Shown here one piece after another: positions 8,811 through 16,675 of a DNA stretch of 16,675 nucleotides. The translations under genes and the position numbers were made by a program. The stretch comes from Rodentolepis nana (lineage: Eukaryota > Platyhelminthes > Cestoda > Cyclophyllidea > Hymenolepididae), in contig UZAE01012160.1 of NCBI GenBank assembly GCA_900617975.1, positions 6,614-23,288 of the forward strand, read 5' to 3'. The notes below the pieces were generated by a model that did no database searches, was not told the DNA's origin, and saw only the letters and a list, made by a program, of their open reading frames with translations. Numbering within the stretch: position 1 is the stretch's first letter; the number at the start of each line of letters is the position of its first letter.

Positions 8811-9362
8811 TATCATTTTGCTTTCATATTCATATTGGAATACCAAATCAGATGTCCTTCCAATCCTTGTTGCAATGTGAACAAATGCACAGATTTCAGC
8901 TATCAGGGGATCACCTTGGCACAATGACCACTTTCCTCTCTAAGCAGTTCTTGTTAGTACGTCCATAGTTGCATACTTCTAGTTCAACCAAATTGAATCC
9001 CGCTTGATGCTCCATAACACCTTTTGGAATGATACGGTGGTCCATTAAATGTCTGGCTTGTTGTGCTAAATATCAATGCAAATGCAATGGACAAAGGGGA
9101 ATGGTACTAAAATGACAATGGAAAAAATGTGAACAAAGAATCCATGTCAATGTGCGATAGGGGATCATTAGGGGATACGCGTGTGGAAGGTAGCAGTCAT
9201 TATGTCACAGCAAATGTTTCCATCGTCTTCAAAAAATATAAAGTGGAATATTTTCTTCCAAGAAATTAAAATATTGGATTTGTCCACGGACCAAGTTGGT
9301 TGACAACTTCATGGTCGACTACTTGGGGTTCACGAAATCAAAGTGGAGTCAAGGATATGTCC
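8811..9362 (-). pseudogene. Degraded membrane-anchor peptide family, copy 3
   Basis: The minus strand matches copy 2 from its downstream end (tcattttgctttcatattcat against tcattttacattcttattcat on the plus strand) through its upstream end (CTT.GATTTCGTGAA block near 9330). The conserved peptide reads AQQARHLMDHRIIPKGVMEH then QAGFNLVELEV. Upstream, around 9100-9200, the membrane-segment part is eroded and has no open frame. Copies 2 and 3 share flanking DNA beyond the peptide and lie about 750 bases apart in the same direction, so they arose by duplication of a larger unit. Confidence 0.5.
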
Positions 9363-9756
9363 GAAGGCAGTTGTTACTTCGAGGTAAAACGCAGCAATAG
9401 CATTGAAAATTTAATGATACAAGCACTACATTGAGTATTGAAGTTATACTCATGGCAAACATTACGAATAATTAGAAAATTGCTCAATTGCTTGGATTGA
9501 ATCTACTATCTGAGTAGCTGAAAAGTTCTCTGTGATGAAATATACATTCACATTGGCCCATAGGGCCACCGAGACATTCTTTTGTTGGCAACCACCTAAC
9601 CATCATCATTAGTGATACCTTCCATGGTCAATAAGTTGTTTCAGTGGTACTACTTTGGACCTGAGAGGAGACAATGGAAGTGTGAGAGGGAGGGAGAAAA
9701 CTGGAAGAGTTTTGGAGAATAATATTGGTGAAACATATAGACATATTGGAAAAGTC
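9363..9756. other. Intergenic, no gene seen
   Basis: About 400 bases without a supported feature. Purine-rich patches occur near 9661-9720 but no simple repeat is long enough to record. Confidence 0.45.
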
Positions 9757-9811
9757 GATTTCGAATATTAGCAAGAGCTAAACGTCTCGACATGTTTGAA
9801 ATTCGATTTTG
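9757..9811. repeat. Short diverged direct repeat, copy 1
   Basis: The block cgatttcgaatattagcaag, agctaa, then cgacatgt and gaaattcga matches 10118-10173 with scattered changes. Offset is about 361 bases. On the minus strand the first copy opens with a short frame MSRRLALANIRNR and the second has LCLAVANIQNRG in one frame. This hints at an ancestral coding segment (the shared core is LA-ANI-NR), but neither copy extends into a recognisable protein. Confidence 0.5.
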
Positions 9812-9959
9812 AATATTTATGTATACCAAATGGCAGGCGTTTTGGTAGTTATCATTAGCCCTTTAGTTGACTTCGGGCTTCACAGAGGGGTGGGGGAACA
9901 TCAAAGTGTGAAGAATTCAGGAGGGGGAATAGAAGGGTGTTTCAAAAATACACAAAGGC

Positions 9960-10258
9960 TCATAAAGGGTAAGATGAGAAGTAGAAGGGGTCGAATATGA
10001 CATACAGTGGCGGTGATGGTTGTTTGAAGTGAGAAGTCAACTGCCGATTAATAGACTTTTTGCCGCATGAGTATACGTTGCCCAGGATGCACCACGTTGA
10101 GGTAAGTCTATCGCACACCCACGATTTTGAATATTTGCAACAGCTAAGCAAAGCTCATGAGTCGAAATCGAATTGTAGCAAAAGTAGATGCATTTTCCAA
10201 AATCGTGACTTGATAGAACAAATGGGAATAATTGGTCTGCAGAGGAAGGCATTTCCAC
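9960..10258 (-). other. Two overlapping unrecognised minus-strand frames
   Basis: Frames 10258 to 10037 (contains CLAVANIQNRGCAIDLP) and 10151 to 9960 (contains YVIFDPFYFSSYPL) overlap in different phases. The first includes the repeated core shared with 9757-9811. A plus-strand frame at 10060-10368 covers the same DNA. Nothing identifies which, if any, is real, so they are recorded as a possible remnant and no function is claimed. Confidence 0.2.
10118..10173. repeat. Short diverged direct repeat, copy 2
   Basis: Second copy of the block at 9757-9811: cgattttgaatatttgcaac, agctaa, then ctcatgagtcgaaatcga. See copy 1 for the shared minus-strand peptide core. Confidence 0.5.
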
Positions 10259-10379
10259 TCAGTCAAAGAATGAGAGTGACAATGGGACTGACATCAGTCT
10301 TCCCTTCTGCACGACTCATGCATGTGAACTCGTGGAATTTGAATAAGGAAAGTACAGTGAGTTACTGATTCCAAGTCGA

Positions 10380-10838
10380 AAATTTCTTTATTAGCGAATA
10401 CACAGTTCATAGCTGGTCATTTGCATATATTTGCTACGTTATAGCAGTATAGTTATTGTTATTTGGTTAACAAAGTAATCTTGATTTTATCTTTTAAAGT
10501 TTAATTTTAGCATATTCCCATTGTAGTAGTAGAGTAAGAGAAAGTGTAATCATTAGATCTTACATTTCCAATTGATAATCATTTGGATAATAGTCAATGA
10601 AATAGGAAAGAATTCATAAAGTTGTTGATTTTACATTTTTAACTTCAATTTTAACATATTCTTATTTATAATAGGTTCCTATCACTATTAATTTGAGCAA
10701 AATGATCAATTTGAAACATTGGTTGGTTGATCGATTTTTTCTTTCACAAGATGCAAGTGCAATAATTGGATTTAGTTTACATGCTTTAGAATCCCAACGT
10801 GCATCGAACTCTACTCAAAATTAATTGAAATAAAGTAG
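10380..10838. other. Intergenic, no gene seen
   Basis: About 460 very AT-rich bases. No BTB or BACK exon belonging to the kelch fragments downstream was found here. Confidence 0.5.
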
Positions 10839-10943
10839 GAGTCAAATCTCAATTATAGCTTTTGGTGGAAGGAAATTTATGAGTTGCTCTTCAATCAAGG
10901 CAATGAGGTCAGCTTTATGGCTTCGAAACCGCTGTTAGTTTAG
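10839..10943 (+). pseudogene. Orphan kelch-exon fragment (copy B)
   Basis: The frame reads FWWKEIYELLFNQGNEVSFM then ASKPLLV and a stop at 10941-10943. It matches copy A at 5226-5317 (IYEL-FNQ-N-VSF) and, more distantly, ERIYPLNGEVTSF in exon 4 of the intact gene. An acceptor-like AATTATAG ends at 10858, in the same relative place as the acceptor of copy A. Coding length differs by an indel from copy A, and it ends in a stop, so it is a remnant. Confidence 0.5.
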
Positions 10944-11030
10944 AACTTCTCCCAGTAAGATAGGCATTTTCTCCTGTCTATGTGAGTAGTGTGAGCACTA
11001 TTCGAGGTTGTAAATTTATTTATTTTACAG

Positions 11031-11212
11031 TCAAATACACCATCGGCGGTTGCTCTACAGAGCTAAAGCATCTCCCACTTCCTCGATGTCAACGTGCTCT
11101 AGGCGAGCAATCGTTCTTTTCCGGCAAGACACTTCAATATGCCTGACCACTTAACTGTTGTAAGTGTTTATACGTCACCAGTGGCCAATTAGGCGGGTTA
11201 AAGTGTCAATGA
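11031..11212 (+). pseudogene. Orphan kelch-exon fragment (copy B, next blade)
   Basis: After the acceptor TTATTTTACAG the frame reads KYTIGGCSTELKHLPLPRCQ then RALGEQSFFSGKTLQYA, a stop at 11144-11146, then LNCCKCLYVTSGQLGG and a stop at 11210. The pattern GG, LKHLP-P-R, FFSGKT...LYVTSG follows the kelch order seen in exon 5 (WRKLPPVPTLR ... FFSGKVYVASG). Together with 10839-10943 it looks like the wreck of a second kelch gene in the same orientation. The internal stop and the absence of upstream domains make it non-functional. Confidence 0.55.
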
Positions 11213-12674
11213 ACGTGGTCAATGATCAGGAGAATTCTAGTTTATCCTCATTTTACTTCCTTACGGTTGTTGGTCTGGCCACCGCTTGTAAGATATGACT
11301 ACTTAAAATTCATCGAAACAACCGTGCCTTTAGTACTTAACTACTATTATGCTGTTTTTAGATTGCCAGTGTTGTAATGGATAGCTCTGCGTGATACACT
11401 ATATTGAATATTAAAATCGCACTTTGTCAAGCACATTCAGCTTGGGGGTTGGGTGGTGTGGCCGTACTACTTCTAATATGGACAACCGCACAACCAGTGG
11501 CCAATCAGAAGCCCCCGTTCATTTAAGCTAATCTGCCATTTGAACCATGACTACGCCTCCTGTGGGCACATTTAGATTTTGATTAAGCTTTACTTACTAC
11601 ATCATTTTTGATAAGATGTGTTCCAGGTAATGCGCACGCTTCTTCTACAGCTTGTGGCAGTGCAGTTTATTTCGTAGTGATACACCACAGAGAGGATCCT
11701 GATGCATATACTCCCCACAGTGAAGGAATTGATTCCCATGGAAACGCTTGTGAAATGTGTTCACTGATTTTATCGGTTATTTTGCCAAAACTCTCAATTC
11801 TACATTAGCCTCATAGCAGATTATAAATGACACATTCGCCAATTGTTCGTGGATTACGCGGAAGGCATGCTCACAAGGCAGTTCCCTCTGTTTAATTCAT
11901 TAGAAGGCAATGTCCCTTTTAAACGTTAAATTATGCATATCAGCATGCGAATCGGTTAAAAGGAATGAAGAGCATCCAGTTTAGGAAAATTATTTAACAA
12001 AGTGTTTTAAATTCAGAAAGCGATCCCATTTTATTTTTTTTTATTTAGGTTTTTCAAATTTGATGAAAATTTGCGTGTTGTAAAAATTCTCTACTATTTC
12101 GAATTTCGGATGCATAATAGCACATTACCGGTCTGAATCTCAGAATTTTGGATTAGAAACGAAGAATTGAGAGGAACTCAGATATGATTTTCCTGAAAGA
12201 TTTGATGGCTAAAAGTGAGAAAGATGTATTTGCAACAAACAGCATGTAAGTATATATAGCTTTTTTTATAAACATGTGGTCACGTAGAGTGAAAGAAAAC
12301 GACATTACTTAAGAAAACGGTGAAGATAATAGATTTTAGTTCAACAATTCCACAAATTCTAAAGTGGTGAATGGATAGCGCGGTTTCCACACAAATCATT
12401 GTTTCCTTTCCAAACGTCAAATAAAGAAACGTCAAATTTCAATTGCCAAATAAACTTTCAGTAAATCGATTTTACCATCTTATTTCCACGCACATTGCGT
12501 TGAAGCTTACATATTGAATTTAGAATACCGCAATTGCCATCTTAGCTACCATGATTATTACAGCGGCTTTTGTAAACATCCACATATCTTGGACGACTTT
12601 CATGGTTGGAACATGAAACACAGTTTCAAAACAATTAGTCAATTAACAAATTTTATTTTCAGAGGAGGTAATAC
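11213..12674. other. Intergenic, no supported gene
   Basis: About 1.4 kb. The plus-strand frame at 11608-11808 shows no recognisable motif. A 13-base word accagtggccaat occurs at 11177 and again at 11493, too short to interpret. Confidence 0.45.
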
Positions 12675-12815
12675 CTTGCAGCATCCAGTAGACAGAAATC
12701 CCTATTTTGGACCTTTCACCTTCAATGAAAAAATTGGTGCTATTTTCGTCTCCATCTCGTTCATAGTCAAAGCTGAATTCAAGTTGATCTTTTTCCGTGT
12801 TTTCGGTTAGGTTAT
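12675..12815 (-). CDS. Possible isolated internal exon, acidic, unknown protein
   Basis: On the minus strand a pyrimidine-rich acceptor (TTTTTTCTTATATCGACAG) is followed by 141 open bases and a donor CAAG|GTATTA. The 46 complete codons read NLTENTEKDQLEFSFDYERD then GDENSTNFFIEGERS, KIGISVYWMLQ. It is acidic, with two N-glycosylation sequons (NLT, NST), and is phase 1 on both sides. No partner exons or family were recognised, and an overlapping plus-strand frame (12514-12810) competes for the same DNA. Codon and residue mix look more protein-like than most frames in this window, but this is a weak prediction. Confidence 0.25.
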
Positions 12816-13417
12816 CTGTCGATATAAGAAAAAATGGTATTAAGTTGGAAAAATATAGCCTTTATTGTTACTCTGCATTTTTACCACAATTTATAATTTT
12901 TCTATTTGCACACAAAATCATTCCATACCAAGTACATAGCAATTCGCTCTCCTTGTACAAATTGACCTTGAATTAGGTAAATGCAAGTTTTTTGAAATTG
13001 AAATAATTATAAACGTTATATTAACACCACGAAAACTGCATTTCAAAATTTTTCTTTAACCCATCACAGCATAAACCCGCTTCTAAGGTACAAGGATACT
13101 ACCATAGAAAAAATTAATGAGTTCACATATATCGAAATGACGTTTGACACAAAGCTAACGTGGAAAAGTCACATTGCTAAAATAGCAGAACGCATCTCCA
13201 ATAGACTGAATGTCTTGAAGCGTCTTGATGATAGCGTATGGGGCTGTGCACGCTCAACTCTCAGCACCACTTACAAGAGGTTTTTCAGCCAATAATGTTG
13301 TATTGCTGTAAGCCACTCATTACAGCCACAGAGGTGACTCTCAAACCACTCGAGAAGGCACACAATTAAGCATTACGACTTATTACTTGATGAATAAAAT
13401 CAACACCAATTGATGCA

Positions 13418-14203
13418 ATGCTCCTAGTTACAAGAAGCACCACAATAGGTTCTCTTATCAAAGAAAAGGCCTTGATCCTGTATGAGAAGCTACTGCGCAT
13501 TCCCATGGACAAGTTCTTCAGCACATATAAGAATAGACCAAGACATCTGAAAACGCAATCTGGTCTAATACAGAAAGCCATAGAACTGAAGAAAGCGTTA
13601 CAAATCGATGATAAACCAAAAAGCCTCTCTCTCCCCATGAATCCATTAGCAGACACTGATGAAGTGTGTCGCACCCAAATGCTCGACTTCTTCAGGAAAT
13701 CAAACACTCCTCCAGAGCTAATGCGCTCATTGGCCCTTGAGACAATCAATGTCAACTATTCTGCAGATCAATGGCTCCAAGTCTACACTGATGGGTCTTA
13801 CATAGAAAACCAAGCAAACGTTGGTGCAGGTGTCTATTCTGAACTCTTCTCTTTCTACGCAGCAGCGGGACACAATATATCCGCTTTTGAAGGAGAAATA
13901 GAGGCCATTAGGATAGCACTATGCCAATTATGTTACCTGGATACGAAATTCACCAAAGTGGGGATATCTTCGGACTCACAGTCAGCAATAGACTCTATTG
14001 GAAACAGAGAGACACCCAAAATAGCTGAGATAAAGGAATGTAGAAAACTCTATGAGCTGCTGAGAGAGAAAAACAAAACAGTGGTCCTACACTGGATTCC
14101 TGGTCACTGTGACATTAAAGGCAATGAGCTTGCTGACACACTTTCTAAGAAGGGGACAACGATTTTGCAATGCATGGACCGCCCGATGTTTTCCACACTA
14201 TGA
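13418..14203 (+). CDS. RNase H domain frame of the retrotransposon remnant
   Basis: Open frame of 261 residues inside the dead element. It has no start of its own; the ATG at 13418 is an internal methionine of the polyprotein. Residues 1-115 are the RT-to-RNase H connection. Residues about 119-247 form an RNase H fold, which degrades the RNA strand of RNA:DNA hybrids during reverse transcription. Catalytic residues are all present: D125 in VYTDGS, E160 in FEGEIEA, D186 in SSDSQSA, and D240 in GNELAD, with the helper H230 in HWIPGH. Presence of RNase H points to an I-like non-LTR lineage rather than classic Jockey. The frame is cut off by a frameshift at the end. It is very unlikely to be expressed as an enzyme. 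Confidence 0.85.
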   Translation: MLLVTRSTTIGSLIKEKALILYEKLLRIPMDKFFSTYKNRPRHLKTQSGLIQKAIELKKALQIDDKPKSLSLPMNPLADTDEVCRTQMLDFFRKSNTPPELMRSLALETINVNYSADQWLQVYTDGSYIENQANVGAGVYSELFSFYAAAGHNISAFEGEIEAIRIALCQLCYLDTKFTKVGISSDSQSAIDSIGNRETPKIAEIKECRKLYELLREKNKTVVLHWIPGHCDIKGNELADTLSKKGTTILQCMDRPMFSTL

Positions 14204-14214
14204 AGGCCTTAATC

Positions 14215-14215
14215 N
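14215..14215. other. Ambiguous base (N)
   Basis: The only undetermined base in the window lies in the eroded 3' part of the retrotransposon, which suggests a draft assembly or collapsed repeat copies. Confidence 0.99.
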
Positions 14216-14417
14216 GCATTAAAAAATTTTGTCGTTTTCGAATGTGGATCACCTTGATTTAATATCTTCTAACTATTTATGTGATTCCGTATCGAAATCA
14301 GTTGCTCCAACTACGAGCCACACTGAGTAGTTTAAGCGAAGTTCATGATGATTTGCAATAACATTAATCAATGGGAATTAACTAGATTTCTCGTCTAAAA
14401 TATGAAGATAGGGAAAA

Positions 14418-14627
14418 GTGCAGTTGCGAGATTGGAAATCCATCATCCAACCAGATATCGATCAAAATAATACCGTATTCTGCTATAGCTTAGCGTGTTG
14501 CTTAAATAAGAAAACTATCTTTTGCTCAATCTTAGGTCGTTTCAATGACTTCATCAGCATGAGTAAAGATGAAGTTAGGAATGAAATGAGGACCAAATTT
14601 AGGAAGCACAAAAAGGCGTATACGTAG
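14418..14627 (+). other. Unrecognised open frame, possible exon
   Basis: The second half reads RFNDFISMSKDEVRNEMRTK then FRKHKKAYT and stop, a charged, helix-like segment preceded by an acceptor-like CAATCTTAG at 14527-14535. It is not part of the RNase H element and no family is recognised. The opposite strand is also open over the region (14483-14719), so coding status is uncertain. Confidence 0.2.
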
Positions 14628-14804
14628 GACAGCAAGCCAAAACACCACGTGCACGCATTATTTCCATGCGGTAACTCCATGGAGCAATACTCACTTGGGG
14701 ACCAATTGGGAGGTATCATCGCTACAACATGGGGCTAGAAGTGGATGGTCATGGGGGCACCTTTATTCACGTGTTCAGGACGCATGTACTACGTGGCTAT
14801 GCGC

Positions 14805-15379
14805 GTGTATTTCTGCTCACAGTTCTCAGAAACCAAGCTGAACAGAGAATTCTCATGCCCCCACAGACAGTCTCAATAAATTTCAGGTAACTCTCCTAAT
14901 TATTGGAGTCATCTCATACCAGGGGTCTTGTCATAGCAAAATTTGCTTGCTTATATATGTGTCTTTGTATTGATTTTATTTGTGTCATTATTCACAGTGT
15001 CTATAGCACACTTGTTTAACTGAGCTGGCTCAAATTGTCTACTGCGCGTATGAACAAATTTTGATTATCTTGATACTCTGCTGTTCCCGTGTTTGCTATT
15101 TCTGTTACAATTTGTTTTTTTTTGAAGATACAATTTATGGCATAAAGAAGAGTCCTGTTACTCTATCATCACCTCATCTTAATGAATCCTTCTTCCAATG
15201 GTCATAAAGTCGATTACCTTTCCTAATATACCATGGCATGAAGTAATTCATTGAATGAATGACATAATTGTGAAAGAATCAAATATGAGCCAAGCACAGA
15301 AAAAAGTGGAAAATGTTCTGACAAAAAAGTCATGAAAATTAAAATAAAAATTAATTGGCGAATCAAGTTAACTTCATCA
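14805..15379. repeat. Dispersed long repeat, copy 2
   Basis: Matches 1-573 in the same orientation along its full length; see copy 1. It begins about 560 bases after the end of the retrotransposon remnant. Because copy 1 is cut by the window edge, matching sequence may continue further left here (for example through the frame-open stretch 14740-14804). Its right edge is sharp: the next bases, ttctgcccatttctgc, have no counterpart after 573. Confidence 0.9.
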
Positions 15380-16675
15380 TTTTCTGCCCATTTCTGCTAG
15401 GATCTATCATTGAAAGAAAAAATTTGCTTACGTTATCATCTTGCAAGGATTTCGTTGAGTTTTTGAAAGAAAAGGAGTAGAATGCTTATTAAAAAGTGCG
15501 GTAAATTAGTTCATTTGTTTTGGCAAGGGATTTAGGACAATAATTTATACCAATGATAGGGTAAAATTCTTCATTTGCTCACATCATGTGGTGCAAATAA
15601 ATAAATCACTGAGCAACACGAAAATTTGTGTTCCATGTGGGTGTGCTCAACTCCACCTGCTCTGCCATCTTTGCAGCTTTCGATTGCTCAATCGTCTGCA
15701 CAACACTTGGCAGAAGGAGATCGACGCCCCATTTGCAAACTTGAAAGTTAATTGGAGACGTTTTTGAACAGCGAGCAAACAGTGAATTCTGAGTTACAGT
15801 GACTGAAACCGCCGATTACTTAACATGTCAACACTATAATAATCAACCCATTTACAAATTTGATTTGACATGCTTTGACAGCACAAAGACACATTTATTT
15901 TCTGATACACAATCAATTTTTTAATTTTTAGGTCTCACCTTAATGGATTTCATGGCCGTAAGACGAGGTATTTATTAGTGCTGCAACACCCATGCGAAAC
16001 ACCTTTAATAGTTAAAACATGGTTATCGGCGATATTCAGATCAATAACATGGAAGGCAATTTCATGTTCAAAAGAATTAGTAAACGCGTACCATATTATG
16101 AATATCAATGAGCTCGTAAAATTTAAGGTGCTTCTAAATCGTTAACCAATCAATATGATATCCGTCTATGGGGTAGATGAATGCCAAGGTTGTCAAAGAA
16201 ATTTCATAGTTACACACAGAAGCATGTTCTGATCGCCAGTATAAGTACTTGCCTCAGCGTTAAGATTTGTTTCCTAAGAGTTCATATTAAATATTATTGT
16301 AATGGTTTTTCATAATTACTTAAAGTAAATTCTGATTCCCAGGATAGTTTCTATCTTTTTAATCAAACTTCCGCTGCCATCAGATGTCAATTCTTTTTTT
16401 ATTTTTTACTTTCTGAAAACGTCTATCATAGAGTTAGAGCACGAGGTTGATGTCAATACTTCAAGCCAAAAAAAATAAAAAAAAATTTGTTGGGATTCCT
16501 TATAGGCGAAGCATTTTGCACGATTACCGATTGAATTTTGACAGCTTTCACAATAGCCAATCAGTTGCTTACACACCGCTTGTGATGCAACTTATTGGTT
16601 CAAAAATGCGCGTAATAAAAGTGAAGTAATTTCTGAGCATCACGAAGTTGTTTGAGCACATTTTTAGATTACAAC
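15380..16675. other. Intergenic to window end, no supported gene
   Basis: About 1.3 kb of AT-rich DNA. A plus-strand frame at 16447-16629 has no motif and starts in a run of A-rich codons. The stretch 15676-15748 has a good acceptor (CATCTTTGCAG) and moderate GC but no recognisable peptide in any frame. Confidence 0.45.

Larger units (their letters stand above)
13002..14240 (+). mobile_element. 3' remnant of a non-LTR retrotransposon (RT tail plus RNase H), dead
   Basis: From 13002 the frame reads the end of a reverse transcriptase: INTTKTAFQNFSL, FTYIEMTFDTKLTWKSHI (usual YLG-x-x-D-KLTW-x-HI) and RLNVLKRL...WGCARSTLSTTYKRFF. A frameshift near 13287-13289 moves to PIMLYCCKPLITATEV and PLEKAHN, with stops at 13367, 13388 and 13391. 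Then comes an open frame at 13418-14203 (PRHLKTQSGLIQKAIELKK, RNase H). After a further frameshift near 14185-14200 the frame goes on as FHTMKALI to about 14240. ORF1, the endonuclease and most of the RT, including its catalytic YxDD, are missing, as expected of 5'-truncated insertion. No poly-A tail or target-site duplication was identified. Base composition is visibly less AT-rich than the flanks. Confidence 0.85.

Noticed and set aside
11177..11505. Repeated word accagtggccaat at 11177 and 11493
   Set aside because: Thirteen bases without extended flanking similarity; chance cannot be excluded.
11608..11808. Plus-strand frame as a further kelch exon
   Set aside because: VPGNAHASS at its start loosely recalls HIPGVGD in exon 5, but no blade signature follows and the resemblance is too short.
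13366..13755. Minus-strand open frame of 129 codons
   Set aside because: Antisense shadow of the retrotransposon connection region; no independent motif.
1..15379. The 1-573 and 14805-15379 direct repeats as LTRs of one retrotransposon
   Set aside because: The DNA between them holds a cellular gene and unrelated repeats, there is no gag, protease or integrase, and the only reverse-transcriptase remnant is of non-LTR type.
16447..16629. Plus-strand open frame near the window end
   Set aside because: Begins in an A-rich low-complexity run and shows no motif, homologous copy or splice support.

Overview
The window is animal (metazoan) nuclear DNA: AT-rich, gene-poor, with GT-AG introns (two of them only 40 and 63 bases), decayed duplicate exons, dispersed repeats and a dead non-LTR retrotransposon. 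No rRNA, tRNA, CRISPR array or bacterial-style operon was seen. A divergent BTB-BACK-kelch gene with very short introns suggests a parasitic flatworm, perhaps a tapeworm. That is an inference from gene architecture, not a database match. The retrotransposon resembles, from memory, elements common in spiders and other arthropods, so the host assignment stays open.

Layout. 1-573 is one copy of a dispersed repeat whose partner lies at 14805-15379. 1847-4327 is the only substantial gene, a five-exon BTB-BACK-kelch gene on the plus strand. Exons 2-5 (2570-4327) join into one clean reading frame of 391 residues. Exon 1, which carries the BTB domain, has an in-frame stop and a frameshift, so the gene is either a recent pseudogene, mis-sequenced there, or translated from a downstream ATG. 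5226-5317, 10839-10943 and 11031-11212 are short decayed kelch-exon remnants, so the locus was probably a small kelch-gene cluster.

6022-6092 and 6232-6302 are a 70-base direct repeat. 6862-7120 (plus), 8063-8520 (minus) and 8811-9362 (minus) are three broken copies of one unrecognised family. It seems once to have encoded a membrane-anchored peptide with a conserved downstream block. 12675-12815 (minus) is a possible isolated exon.

13002-14240 is the 3' end of a non-LTR retrotransposon: the tail of a reverse transcriptase followed by an RNase H domain with all catalytic residues. It is visibly richer in G and C than its surroundings. It carries two frameshifts and three nonsense codons.

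The genes do not form a pathway. The picture is one kelch adaptor-like gene, possibly a substrate receptor for Cullin-3 ubiquitin ligase if it still works, in repeat-rich, decaying DNA. The window starts exactly where the long repeat begins to match, and there is an N at 14215, so it may be a whole draft contig.
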